This document shows positions 1-25,319 of a stretch of DNA of 64,000 nucleotides, in pieces. Source of the DNA: Centrapalus pauciflorus. Lineage: Eukaryota > Streptophyta > Magnoliopsida > Asterales > Asteraceae. The stretch covers positions 62,001-126,000 of the forward strand of contig JAANYP010006670.1 in the NCBI GenBank assembly GCA_020465985.1, written 5' to 3'. The position numbers were made by a program, and so were the translations under genes. The stretch's first letter is position 1; each line of letters starts with the position of its first letter. The notes under the pieces were generated by a model. That model did not search any database and had not been told where the DNA came from. It worked only from the letters and a program-made list of their open reading frames with translations.

Positions 1-175
1 TGAACCGGGTTTTAAAAACTTGAAAAAACGGGTTCTAATGTCCAAATTTCACTAAACCAATAAGAAAAGTATAACTTGAGGTTTTTTATGGGAAAAAATA
101 ACATGGAGGGACGAAAACGTAAAAACGTGAAAACATGTTGGTTTTTTTTTCATAATAAACCCTTTTGAAAACGCA
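1..175. repeat. Partial foldback MITE (same family as 1157-1455)
   Basis: This stretch matches the right half of the 1157-1455 element (ACCGGGTTTTAAAAACT to CATAATAAACCC) and is cut by the window edge. From 176 to 754 no gene or clear element is seen. Confidence 0.6.
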
Positions 176-754
176 GAAAAGAAGTTTAACAAGCAAACTT
201 ATCTTTTTATACAAGTATTGTGTTTTATGTACGAAACACAATTATATAATAGCATTTTCTTTATGCACCATACTCTAATTTCTTATAAATTATATCCTAT
301 AATTTTTAACCTATAATTTGATTAAATTGTTGTTTATAATTGGATGTATGATTTCTTTTTTTTCATTAAAAGTGATGTATGTTAATTGACCAAAATATTA
401 ATTGTTGTAGAGTATGGTGTATGAATTAACACTCTTATATAATAGCTTGAGAGGAATAACCTACCCACCTATCAGCATAGCGTGTTCAAATTGAGCTGAA
501 CAAAGGAGACATCATTTTAAGTGAAGATTATTTATTTAATATTAAAACGTAAATCCAAACACATTATTATCAAATTTTAAACAAACTACATATATTATAA
601 ACCAAAAAAATATGCTGTTAACACTTCTACTAACTTTTAAACGGTTAGACTCGCAATTTTGTATTATTTTAAGGGTTAATTGTATCAAAAGGTAACAAAT
701 TATTACTTTTCTTCTATTTAAGTAAAATATAAACTTTTTTCTATAGTTATGCCA

Positions 755-1789
755 CTAGTTTGTTACCCGCGTATTACGCGGATGTTTTAATATATAGTTG
801 CTTATATTAAATACATACTACAAACTAAGAATTAAAACATAAAAATATTAATTTTATTATAAAAATATAAGAATTATATTATTATTTGACATAAATTATA
901 ATTTTTTTAGAATTCTAGATATATATGAATAATAATATGTTTTTTTTATCATCTTTAAACTTTCTATTATGTTGTGGTTATCAAATATTTAAATATAATT
1001 TTTGGTTTGAATTGATTTTAAATCTTATTATATTAGATGTAAATTTAGAAAGATAAAAGATATGACGCAGATATTATTTGTTATTCTAGAATATGATATG
1101 CTACGTGTAAATTGCTGGTGATGACACATGATATCACGAGAATTAAGTAAATTATTAGGGTTTATTATGAAAAAAATCAATATGTTTTCACGTTTTTGTC
1201 CATCAATGTTATTTTTTTCCATAAAAAACCTCAAGTTAATTTTTCCTTTTTGGTTTACTGAAATTTGGACATTAGACGCCGGTTATAATTTGTAAACCGG
1301 GTTTTTAAAAACTAAAAAAACCGGGTTTTAATGTCCAAATTTCACTAAACTAAGAAGAAAAAAATTAATTTAAGAACTTTTATGTAAAAAATAACATGGA
1401 GGGACGAAAACGTAAAAACATGAAAACATGTTGTTTTTTTTCATAATAAACCCTTATTATTATTTATAATTTATAAATTATAATTAGGATTAAAACATGT
1501 AACATTTAATTTAAAGTTTGAAAATAAAAAAATTTGTTTTATAAATCAATTATATAATTCTTGATAAAACATTTTAGGTAAATTAGAGATTTTTGGAAGT
1601 ATTTTAAATCATTAATAATATGAGTAATCTTTTACTTTATTTAAAATCAGTTAGTTTATTTAAAATCAATTATGTAAATTAATTGAAAGAGTTATACTAG
1701 GCAAAATGAGCGGGAAAACAAAAATTAGAAGAGCTGAGAAAGTGACACGTGTCACAAATTGTTTTCTTTTATTAATAGATATAGATAGA
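755..1789 (-). mobile_element. Non-autonomous Helitron
   Basis: Read on the minus strand, the element starts with TC (TCTATCTATATCTATTAATA) after an A. It ends with a GC-rich hairpin (CCGCGTAATACGCGGG) about ten bases before CTAG, followed by T. These are the standard Helitron ends and there is no target duplication. The subterminal motif CACGTGTCA resembles the ACATGTCA seen in other copies in this window. It carries no helicase and encloses a foldback MITE (1157-1455). Confidence 0.7.
1157..1455. repeat. Foldback MITE, GGGTTTATTATGAAAAAA family
   Basis: Nearly the whole element is one inverted repeat. The left arm begins GGGTTTATTATGAAAAAA and reads on through CATGTTTTCACG-like sequence, and the right arm ends TTTTTTTCATAATAAACCC. 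A half copy occupies positions 1-175. Related copies lie at 8800-9065, 60190-60540 and 61943-62246. No coding capacity is seen. Confidence 0.75.
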
Positions 1790-2316
1790 TTATACTGAAG
1801 GTAAATTATTAGAAACTTAACATATAATACAAATTTGGACGATGAATGTAACTTGAAACTTTTATGTCAAGAAAATGTTGTAAAACTTACTTTTGACAAA
1901 AAAAAAATGTATCGACAATAAAAGTATAAAAATTAAATTTCTTTATCTTCTTTTACTATAAAAAAAAAAAACAACTTTTCATGATCCCTAATCTCAAACC
2001 CATACAAGAAATAGTTAACTATAAAGTTTGTTGCTTTTTTTTTTAATCTTTGTAACATTCCCATTAGCAAGTAGCAACCAATTGCAAAATCGCTTGTCAA
2101 ATCAGGCAATTTAAATCAAAATAGCCGAATGTTACCTTAATTTTTGTGTTTTCGTAAGTATGATGACATAATTACTAAGGCCACAGGGTGTGGCATGGCA
2201 TCCCTCACGGTACCGAGGGAGGCATCCGGGGAACACCACCCCGTCCCCTTGGCATCGACATTCTTGAACTCGGCATCAGCATTTCATTGCCGAGCCCTTT
2301 TCCTTCCATTTTAATA

Positions 2317-2814
<498 letters not shown>

Positions 2815-2975
2815 CTATATATATATATAATTACTATTATTATTATTATTATATAATTAAATATATTTCATTTACTCTCTATATATACAAATACTAATTC
2901 TTTCATTTATCTCATATCTCTCGTTACTTTATTTACTCTCTCTCAATATACACATATTACAAATTTAAAAAAAAA

Positions 2976-3155
2976 ATGTCTTCATCATTTTCATTTTCGG
3001 AGTCAATAGAATTTATTGCGGAAGTGGTTAACGTTTACTCACAAGCTGCTCAGGCCGTTCCTTTTTTGAGGGTATTATTTTCTTCGGCGTTTTGGAGACA
3101 TTTGGTGTTTAAAAAAAAAAAGAGATTATCGAGAGAAAAAACACTTGTGACATGA
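2976..3155 (+). pseudogene. Short reading frame inside the Harbinger-type element
   Basis: A 59-codon frame starting MSSSFSFSESIEFIAEV follows a TATA-like, pyrimidine-rich leader and ends in a stop; the same reading is broken further on. It has a serine-rich start, a hydrophobic middle and a KKKKR basic patch. It may be the remnant of one of the element's two proteins. I do not recognise a domain, and the assignment rests only on its position inside the terminal inverted repeats. Confidence 0.3.
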
Positions 3156-3668
3156 GAATTTATTTTAAAGACGTTAGTCATTTGACCGGAAAACAACTCG
3201 AAGTCGCGTTAAAACAAAATTAAGAAAAAGAAAAAAAATTGGGATTGTAGGTTTTTATTTTTAAGTATGTTTTTTTTTAGAAAAAAAATTATGTTTTAGT
3301 TTGAAACTTTGAATGTCTTAATTTTTGGGTTGAATGTTTTAATTTTTAAATTGAATGTCTTAAAGTTTAATGTTATGTTTGATTTTAATATTATTAATTA
3401 AATGTTATTTTTTATTTTAATATTTTTATTTTAAGTTTAAAATGAAAATAAAAGAAAATGAATGGCATCCACACCCTCGGAATGACATCAAAATGGCAAA
3501 GGATGGCAAAGCTGACGTGACGCTGACGTGGCTGCAGATTTTCTTGGCATTCTTGCCAACCACTCCCTTTGGCCTAATATCATATGTGAGTTAAATGATA
3601 AAGCAAAAAACCATGATTACGATATAAAACTATCAAACTATTTCAAACGTTTATTATAGTCATGAGAC

Positions 3669-4001
3669 TTAGGATCCGTTTGTTTTTTTAGATTTTAGAT
3701 GTCTAATCACTTTTTACCGTCTGTTTGATAAGATGTTAAAAAGTTTAAAATCTGTTTAGATAATATTGTTTGTTTTTTAATCTAATAAAATGTCTTTTTA
3801 CATTTAATTTATCAATTTATAGTTTTGAATAATAGATTTAGACAAAATATATTTTCAAATCTATTTTGAATAGAGAAAGGTCAGACATCAGACGTCTGAT
3901 TGGGATTAAAAAAACAAACAGATTCCATCCTTTTTTGTCTGACCGAATCAGACAAAAGAGCCCAAATAGACAAAAGTGAAAAAAACCAAACAAACCCTAA
4001 G
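3669..4001. repeat. MITE with GTTTGTTT ends
   Basis: The ends TTAGGATCCGTTTGTTTTTT and the reverse complement of AAACAAACCCTAAG form an inverted repeat around AT-rich sequence containing the motif GTCTGATT. It resembles the short GTTTGTTTG-ended elements common in dicots. No coding is seen. Confidence 0.5.
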
Positions 4002-4191
4002 ATTCGTGTTCTATTGCAACGAAAATAATCGGTTTTAGTCCATTTAACCATCATTATTCATTTTGAACAATAAACGATTAAAATGACTACTTTAGCTATT
4101 AAATTTTTATCTCATATTGATGACTCAACTATCACTTGTTGTTTCAGTTAAGTGAAGACCTGATTAACTTGGTTTGTGATGTTGATGCCAA

Positions 4192-4627
4192 TCAGGGTCG
4201 TGCCATGGATTTTATGGCCCTGTGCAAAAATCACAAATAAACCCATTGATTACAAAAAATTCAAAACATTATACAAAATAGAAAATAGCCAAATACAACT
4301 TACCTTTATTCCAACTCTCAACCGATGAACCACATAGTAACTTTCCATTTCCAAGTAACAACAGTCAACGGCTATGCAAAAAAAATGAAAAAAAAAACAC
4401 CAGAGTATATCACTGTTTTAATACATACAACTCAATGTGATAATTATAATAGTCGCTTCCTCTCCCAACAAAGTGCCGCTGGGCTGTTGCAAGTCAAAGG
4501 GCAAAGACAAAAGAGAATTTGGGCTTCTAAAATCTAAACTAAATAAATTCAATAGTTTTTTTTTGAGGCCCTAAAAGAATGGGGACCCTGTGCAAAAGCC
4601 CACATTGAACATGTCAATGGTCGGGCC
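4192..4627. mobile_element. Small DNA-transposon-like insertion with 9-bp target duplication
   Basis: TGATGCCAA occurs at 4183-4191 and again at 4628-4636, flanking a 436-bp insert with weakly inverted ends (AGGGTCGTGCCATGG and the complement of CAATGGTCGGGCC). A 70-codon frame inside it (4325-4537) has no recognisable domain. A 9-bp duplication suggests a Mutator-like origin. Confidence 0.5.
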
Positions 4628-4636
4628 TGATGCCAA

Positions 4637-5990
4637 CAACTATGCTGAGTGGATTTTGTGTCTACAAAGTAGTACAAAATTTTAATGCAAGGTAAGTGAC
4701 TAATTATGCCTATTTGGAAAATGGTTTTAATGATTTATAGTTAAGAAGAATGCCCTTTCAAGAAAAACAATAAAACATCCATATATATGGTGACTAATTA
4801 AGGCCATGTTTGTTAACCTATTAATGGAATCATTAAAATTTCATTTTTTTAAACCTTTAAATGACTTCTTAGTAATTCCAATACAAACTAAAAAAACAAC
4901 CCCTAATGTGATTTTGGACAGACCTCAAAGTAAGGAATACGAATAACACAAGCTTTTGGTATGACTCATGGTGCAACGGGGAAGGAAAGCTAAATGATCG
5001 ATTCTCTCATTTGTTTGTGTTAAAATCCAACAAGGAATGCAAGGAAAGTGACAGCTGTTAGAATTAGAAGGAAGAATTCGTGCAGAAATTAACGAAATAT
5101 GAATCACTTAGATAATCGAATGATCATGAATGAGAATCACTTTCCGTAAACAACAATTCGACCTCCCAGGGCCGGCCTAAGGCCGCCCAAAAGGGACGAC
5201 CGCCAAGGCCTAAAATTTCATAGGGCCCCTAATTTTATAAACTCTTAACGTAGATTTTTTAATTTATAGACGAAAAGAAAACTAAAATTATGTTTGTACA
5301 TGCACAGATGTGTGTGTGTGTGTGTATATTTGTGTGTTTGCGCATGTGTGTATTTATACATATATGTGTGTATACGTATATTTATGTATGTGTGTATGTG
5401 TATGACCGTTTTATACGTTTTCGTCCCTAAAAATCAATGGAACGGCCTTGCGACCTACACTGGGTTATATGAATTTTGTTTCGTGATAATCAAAAGAATG
5501 TTGATCAAAAATATGAATGTTAAAGAAGTTTGTATGTGTTTCTTGATAGAGATGAACATAGAAAAAGCTCTGCACTTTTCTATGTACGTATCCCTTTTTA
5601 AATGAAAAACATGATTATGTATAATAGCCACCAATTTATGATTTTCCCGAGAAGTAACTGCCAAGAATTTTAAAAACATGACCATGGATAACAAAATTTT
5701 TTATATCTGCCCATGGTTTTCAATCGCAACGGTGGCCAGTGGCCGATTTGCTCGAGACGGTACTAGTATCCAAAGAACTTCCCCACCCCACCCCGTTGAA
5801 TTGTGTACTTGGCTTAAATATATTGTGGTTTTGTTTTACAATCATTCAAGAAAAATTATAAACATAAATGAATTAAAACGTATCTAATTGTTTTTGAGAC
5901 TTTGAGCTACTGAAATGAAGTCCGTTCTTTTCATTAAATATGAATTTTTAAATAGGTTAATCATCAAATCTAACCATTATTCCAAGATAA
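4637..5990. other. Intergenic, no gene recognised
   Basis: This AT-rich sequence holds a TG/TA-rich simple tract at 5305-5405 and a short fragment with GGGCCGGCCTAAGG and GGGCCCC near 5168-5228 that looks transposon-derived. The reading frames here fall in low-complexity sequence. Confidence 0.6.
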
Positions 5991-5998
5991 CATATGAC

Positions 5999-6763
5999 CA
6001 TGGGCGGATGTAATAAGGTGATATGGGTGTCAATCGACACCAATAAAATTAAAAAAAAAATACTAAGTTACGTATGTATCAAAAATTCAAGTGACACCAA
6101 AGATTCTTTTTGAGTGCCACCTACAAAAACTTTATAAAAGTATTATATACATATCTAATTTATACTTGTTGATTTCGTTACCCAAACTTATTAAAATATT
6201 ACTGAGTCGAAGACATCGGTCCAATTGGTTGGAAAAACCCTAATCGATATCATCGCTTAATCGGTCATGGAGGTGCTTAAATATGTTGAAAAATCTCTAA
6301 TTGTGTGATTCTTTCGGGACTTTGATGCATCAAAGTTATTAAGGTTTACGGTGGTGTATCCGAATGATATTAATTATGATGAGAATGTTAATCTTGTGTA
6401 TCAACTTAAATAATATATTGATAATATGAAAGACAATCCAATATTTTCTAAATTAAATAGAGTCCGCGAGCTTGCTAAATTAATGGTGGAAACTAGAAAG
6501 CATTTTTCGTATCATTTGGTTTAGCAATTTTTGAAGCTAATATTGGTTTTGCCGGTCGCACCTGCGACAGTTGAGAGATGATATTGTACTATATACTTTT
6601 GTAATTATAAAAATCTTGTTATTTGTTAATTTTATGTTAGCAACTCGTTTCGGTGACCAGATCCATTTTAGAATATATTTTGAAAATGAGAAAATCTAAC
6701 TATTAAACTTACTTTAAAAAAGTGACATCAATAACAAAAAAAAAAAACCTTGATCCGCCCTTG
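5999..6763 (+). mobile_element. hAT transposon relic with 8-bp target duplication
   Basis: CATATGAC flanks the element at 5991-5998 and 6764-6771, and the ends are inverted (GGGCGGAT at the left, ATCCGCCC at the right). Reading near 6533-6580 gives KLILVLPVAPATVER before a stop, which resembles the hAT C-terminal dimerisation motif (LVLPVATATVERSF). Stops and frameshifts lie upstream. It is an internally deleted, inactive hAT element. Confidence 0.75.
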
Positions 6764-7410
6764 CATATGACAATTATTAATTATTAGTAAATTTCAATGC
6801 TATATCATCAAAACATAACCGGTTAATTATAGTCATATTTTTCAACAAAGTAAAAACATAACCAAAGGGACTTTTGAATAATAAAAATGTTATAGTCGTC
6901 CCTTTTTTGTTGCTTACGTCTCTTCTCTCATAAATCCTCCAAAAAATCATTGAACATGTGTTTTTTTTTTCTTTTTAACTTATGTTTATCCGGTTGTAGC
7001 TGAGTAAAACTCTTATGTGGCAATGACATATATGTTAAGTAAAATAACCGATCAAAACATTTTATTGGATTTGGAGGATGAAAATGTTGAGCATAAGTTT
7101 AACATAGATGTCACGTAAAATTTCTTCTGGTTTATTTTGTTTAGCATAGATGTCATGTAAGATTTATTCGGTTACAACTTGTTAAAGGTCATAATGTTTT
7201 TTTCAAAAAAAAAAAATCACTTTAACTTATTCATAAAAGTTGAAAAGTACATAGTCTAGCTAAATACAGTGTTTGTATCATTTTTAATAATGAATATTGA
7301 TCATAAATATCTTATTTTCTTGTTTGAATTTATATATTCATATTGAAAGTTAAATTTGTTTTCACCTCTAAAACATGTTATGTTTTGAATTTAATTTAAA
7401 TGAAGTACAT

Positions 7411-7545
7411 TTTTTTAAACGGCAAACCCTAAACCCTACTCCTAAACTACTCATTTTCCACAAGTGTGGACTTCAGAACCTACTTATCCACATAAATTTC
7501 AACTTGTCTCCGACGGGAGTCGAACCCACGACCTCTCACTTGTGT
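7411..7545 (-). mobile_element. SINE with 13-bp target duplication
   Basis: AAATGAAGTACAT flanks the insert at 7398-7410 and 7546-7558. Read on the minus strand, it has a Pol III B-box (GGGTTCGACTCCC) near its 5' end and finishes in an A-rich tail, seen as T7 at 7410. The duplicated partner locus near 14541 has a single AAATGAAGTACAT and no insert, which is an empty site. The A-box is missing, so it is 5'-truncated or divergent. Confidence 0.75.
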
Positions 7546-8734
7546 AAATGAAGTACATGAACAAGGTTTGGAAAATTATTTAGACATATTTGACATATAT
7601 TACTTAGCAAAGTTGTTTGGTCATATTTGTAAAGTGCACTTTGAATAGTGTTCTATTATAAATTTAATATTTTATGACTAATATATTAATGTAGATATTA
7701 TTATTTTAGATAGATATAAATTAAATCTGATAGAATAAATTAAAATGAAAATTAAATCTAATGGAACCAAAAAATTGGTGTGTTTTTAAAATATTTATTT
7801 TGTAGGAAGAAAAGTATGGAAACAAAAGAAGTTTGTGCGTGTATTTGTCTTCTTAAAGCTACGATCAACTTTTTTCTCTTTATACTTTTCATTTTTTTCT
7901 ATTATTTCCATTTCTTTTTTTTTTTTCCTTTTAATTTTCCATTTCTTTCCACTGTGAAGAATGCATTACTCTATTCTAAAATGGGGGGAAAAGTCGTCCA
8001 AAGGAAATTAGGTAAGGGAATGGCTTTTTATATGGTCTTTTAAAAATTAAAATTTAATTAAAATATCATTTCATGCATATCGTATAAATAATATAATGAA
8101 ACTGATATTTTAATTAAAGTCAATTTTAATTTACTCATTAAGATTGACATTTAGTTTTATTTTTAAAGATAAGTTAGTTTAATAATTATTAAATCTAAAA
8201 TTCAAAGAAAATAAATAGTTTTGGTTGTAGGGGCTTAGTGTCAGAAATTGAAGCATGAGTTTGAAAAGTGTAAAATTGTCGTTTTCATTTTGAATAGTGT
8301 AAAATTGTGTTTATACTTTATATAATACTATTTTTATATATTTATTCAGAAATATGATTATAATGTATTCTATTCAATATAAAAAATAACTTATTATTTC
8401 TAGTTTTTTTTTCTTTCGGAAAAAAAAAAAACAGATATTAAAAAAAAAGAAAATTTATTAAAAAATGTAATATAAAATTCAAATTTTGACAATAAAGCTA
8501 TTGTAAATTTTTTTAGGCCGAGAAAGATAACGTAAAGTTTATTTTGACCAACAAATAACATAAAATTTAATTTTAGACCAAGAAATATAATTAAATGATA
8601 TTTCTTTTACCAAAAAAGAGTCTGTAAAATTAAAATTTACATTCTTAATTGGTAATCAACACTCTTTTTTATCAAAACTGAATTTAATGTTACCTTTCTT
8701 GATTGAAAAATTTTCACATTACTTTTATTGTCAA

Positions 8735-9312
8735 CTAGCTTATTTACCCATGTATACATGGGTATTTTTAATAATTATTTATGTTTTTATGTATTTTCAC
8801 ATTACTTTGTGTTTTCGTCCCTCCATATTATTTTTTTCTAAAAAATTCTCAAGTTAATTTTTTTTCATTTAGTAAAATTTGATTATAAGAAACCGATTTT
8901 TCAATCTTTAAAAACTTAGTCTGCCAATTATAACCTGACTCTAATAAACAATTTTCACAAAACCAAGAAAAAAAAATTAACTTGAAGATTTTTTAAAAAA
9001 AACCTGGAGAGACTAAAACACAAAAGTCATGAAAACTTGTTGATTTTTTCGTAATAAACCCTAAAATTAAATACAAATTTACTTATAAATAAAATTTTCT
9101 ACTAAAAATAATTTTAAAATTGATATTGAATTATTTAAAATTTTAATGTGTTTTATTTATTTTATTTCATGAATTAATTCAAAATAGATTTTTCTTTTAT
9201 TAATAATAGATAAATTAGTAAATGAAATATTTAATTATGGAAAAAGGACGGGTAAAGTTTAATGCGGTGAGGAATTGACATGTGTACTTAATTGTTTTCG
9301 TTTATTAATATA
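8735..9312 (-). mobile_element. Non-autonomous Helitron
   Basis: On the minus strand the 3' end is the perfect hairpin ACCCATGTATACATGGGT, then AAATAAGCTAG followed by T. The 5' side reads TATATTAATAAACGAAAAC, typical of this family, but its first bases abut the next Helitron. It contains a foldback MITE at about 8800-9065. Confidence 0.65.
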
Positions 9313-9757
9313 CTAGTTATTTGCCCATGTATTACATGGGATATATTTATAAAATAATATTTTTTTTAAAATACATATAAAATTAACTTAGTATATTACA
9401 ATTATAAATTTTTAATAATTAAATGCTAATATTAAAACTCAATAAATAAATTATCTAAACGATATAATCTATAAAATTAAAATACTTAATATACGAATAA
9501 AATTTTTTTCTTATTGATTGGAATAGAAGGTTAATCCATAGACTTTTAACTATATTTATAGATTTATTAAATGCTTTAATCAATATAAAAATAAAATATC
9601 ATAAATAGTTTGTAAAAAATAATTAGAGTTATTAACTTTCATTAACATTATAATAGAAATTATGGTAATAAAATAGGCGGAAAAACGAAATTGAGATTTC
9701 ACGGAAAAATGACATGTGACAAAATTATTTTGTTTTATTAATAAATATAGATATAGA
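9313..9757 (-). mobile_element. Non-autonomous Helitron, head-to-tail with its neighbour
   Basis: On the minus strand it runs from TCTATATCTATATTTATTAA at 9757 to the hairpin CCCATGTAATACATGGG and CTAG at 9316-9313, followed by T. The subterminal ACATGTCA is present. It is 445 bp with no coding sequence. Confidence 0.7.
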
Positions 9758-10753
9758 TTTTTGTATTTATATAAATTTATCCTATCCGTCTTTAATAATT
9801 TTTTTATTAGTAGTCCACAAAAACATGCATATAAATGAGATGTATATAAAGGCACGTTTTTATGCATTAAGTTATTAATCGTAATAGAAATGCTGCATTT
9901 AAATCAAGGCATGTGATTTCAAATAGAACAATAAAAATGAGTTCTTTAATATTTACAATCAATAGCGTCGCTGCCCTACCAACGGTTAATTTTTTTTATT
10001 AACATTATTATACATTTATATTAGGGATAATTGCGTAAAAAAACTCTCAACCTGTCAGTTTTTTATTATTAAAACCACAAAGTAAACAATTAACCAAAAG
10101 GACTTTTAAATAATAAAAATATTAAAGTTGTCCCTTTTTTTTTTTTGCTTACGTCTCTTCTCTCAGAAATCCTCCAAAAAAGCATTGAACATGTGTTTTT
10201 TTTTCCTTTCAAACTGATCTTTATCCGTTTGTACCTGAGTAAAACTCCTACGTGGCAATGACATATATCTTAACTAAAATAACCGATAAAAACATTTTAT
10301 TGGATTTGAAGGATGAAAATCTTGAGCATAAGTTTAACATAGATGTCACGTAAATTTCTACCGGTTTATTTTGTTTAGCATAGATGTCATGTAAGATTTA
10401 TTCGGTTACAACTGATTAAAGGTCATAGTTTATTTCAAAAAAAAGAAATTTCTATGAGTTTTAATTTGTTGAAGGATTTATCATTTATGAGTAAAAGAAA
10501 CAGGTTAAGAGACTTAATCGAAAAGCTTCAGGGGAAAAAAAAATCCTTAAATGGGTATAAAAACATACTTGTCGGCTAAACATTTTTAGTAAGTTTAATC
10601 GTCATATCTAACATTAATCTTTGTCTAAACAACTTTTAACTTATTCATAAAAGTTGAAAAGTACATAGCTAAATATATAGAGTGTTTGTTCCTTATTGAA
10701 ACACTTGCAAGAAAGGACCACATGCAAGCAACGACTATTGGGACAAATTTTCC

Positions 10754-10763
10754 TATAAATAAA
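10754..10763 (+). promoter_or_regulatory. TATA box of the lipoxygenase gene
   Basis: TATAAATAAA lies about 50 bp before the ATG, which would leave a short 5' leader. An ACGTG-containing G-box-like site (CCTACGTGGCA) sits near 10248, about 560 bp upstream; such sites are common in jasmonate-responsive promoters. No function can be shown from sequence alone. Confidence 0.5.
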
Positions 10764-10806
10764 CAACTCGAAAGCTAAAAAAAAAAAACAAAGAGAACGA
10801 ATACGA

Positions 10807-24542
<13,736 letters not shown>

Positions 24543-24673
24543 TTAGCGTCACATGGTTCTACCACCGACGTTAACGTAAATAAGAACGGTAATTATCGTT
24601 TTCTCTAATACATGGTTAAATTCTTTTATGTTTCATATGAATTGTTGTTAAGTTTGATGTCTGTTAAAGAATA

Positions 24674-25185
24674 TTAAGACCTCATTTGTTTTTCATTCAG
24701 AGCCTCTTAAAAACGTCTGAGGTCTAAAGTTCAGATCTATAATACATTAAGATTGTTTGTTTAAATTCAGACCTAAGAGGTTGAAACCTCTTAGGCCTCA
24801 TTTGTTTTTCATTCAGTGGCTCTTAAAAACCTCTGAAGTCTAAAGTTCAGATCTATAATAAATTAAGATTGTTTGTTTAAATTCAGACTTAAGAGGTTGA
24901 AACCTCTGAATTTTAAGAGGATGAGAGTTGTCTGAATTAAAATTAAGAGCCTCTTAATTTCAGATCTTAAGGCCTCCTCTTAATTTCAGACGTGGTTTTC
25001 AGACTTCAGACATTTAACCTCTTAAAAAACAAATACCACCTAATTTTCCTCTGAATTTTAAGAGGATGAGAGTTGTTTGAATTAAAATTAAGAGCCTCTT
25101 AATTTCAGATCTTAATGTCTCATCTTAATTTCAGACGTGGTTTTCAGAACGTTTAACTTCTTAAAAAACAAATACCACCTAAGAC
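24674..25185. mobile_element. Composite MITE between convergent LOX and beta-glucosidase genes
   Basis: CCTCATTTGTTTTTCATTCAG occurs twice (24682 and 24797), and AAACAAATACCACCTAA occurs twice (25028 and 25167). Two related elements are therefore nested or tandemly duplicated, with halves inverted. They fill most of the 777 bp between the two stop codons, so they may lie in the 3' untranslated or polyadenylation regions. Confidence 0.65.
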
Positions 25186-25319
25186 TTCATATTCAAAGGA
25201 AGAGGCACGAAATAAAGCTTAGTCCATTAATTATTCTTGTAATATTATTGAAAGAGAATTAGAAAACAAAGACCAGCTCTCGAGCTGGTCAATTAGAACG
25301 TAGTCGATCGTTTCGTTTT

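Larger units (their letters stand above)
6845..9985 (+). repeat. Degenerate upstream copy of the LOX promoter/intron-1 region
   Basis: This block aligns in order, with small gaps, to 10076-10690 and then to about 14430-16885, which flank and include LOX exon 1 and the first part of intron 1. Landmarks shared by both copies include CTTACGTCTCTTCTCTCA (6914 and 10149), GAAGTACATGAACAAG (7550 and 14545) and GCATGTGATTTCAAATAGA (9908 and 16791). The stretch matching 10690-14430, including exon 1, is missing here; the junction is near 7275. Later insertions in this copy are a SINE (7411-7545) and Helitrons (8735-9757). It looks like a direct partial tandem duplication of the gene's 5' end with exon 1 deleted from the distal copy. 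Confidence 0.8.

Noticed and set aside
5294..5605. 103-codon frame rich in Val, Cys and Tyr
   Set aside because: Its first half is TG/TA simple sequence and an antisense frame overlaps it; there is no domain, splice context or promoter.
7505..7535. tRNA-like B-box (GTCGAACCCACGACC complement)
   Set aside because: There is no acceptor stem, anticodon arm or A-box at the right distance. It belongs to the SINE with target duplications.
7780..8043. 87-codon Phe-rich frame (and its partner at 15181-15471)
   Set aside because: Both lie in the duplicated LOX intron block over poly-T tracts, and the frame is not conserved between the two copies.
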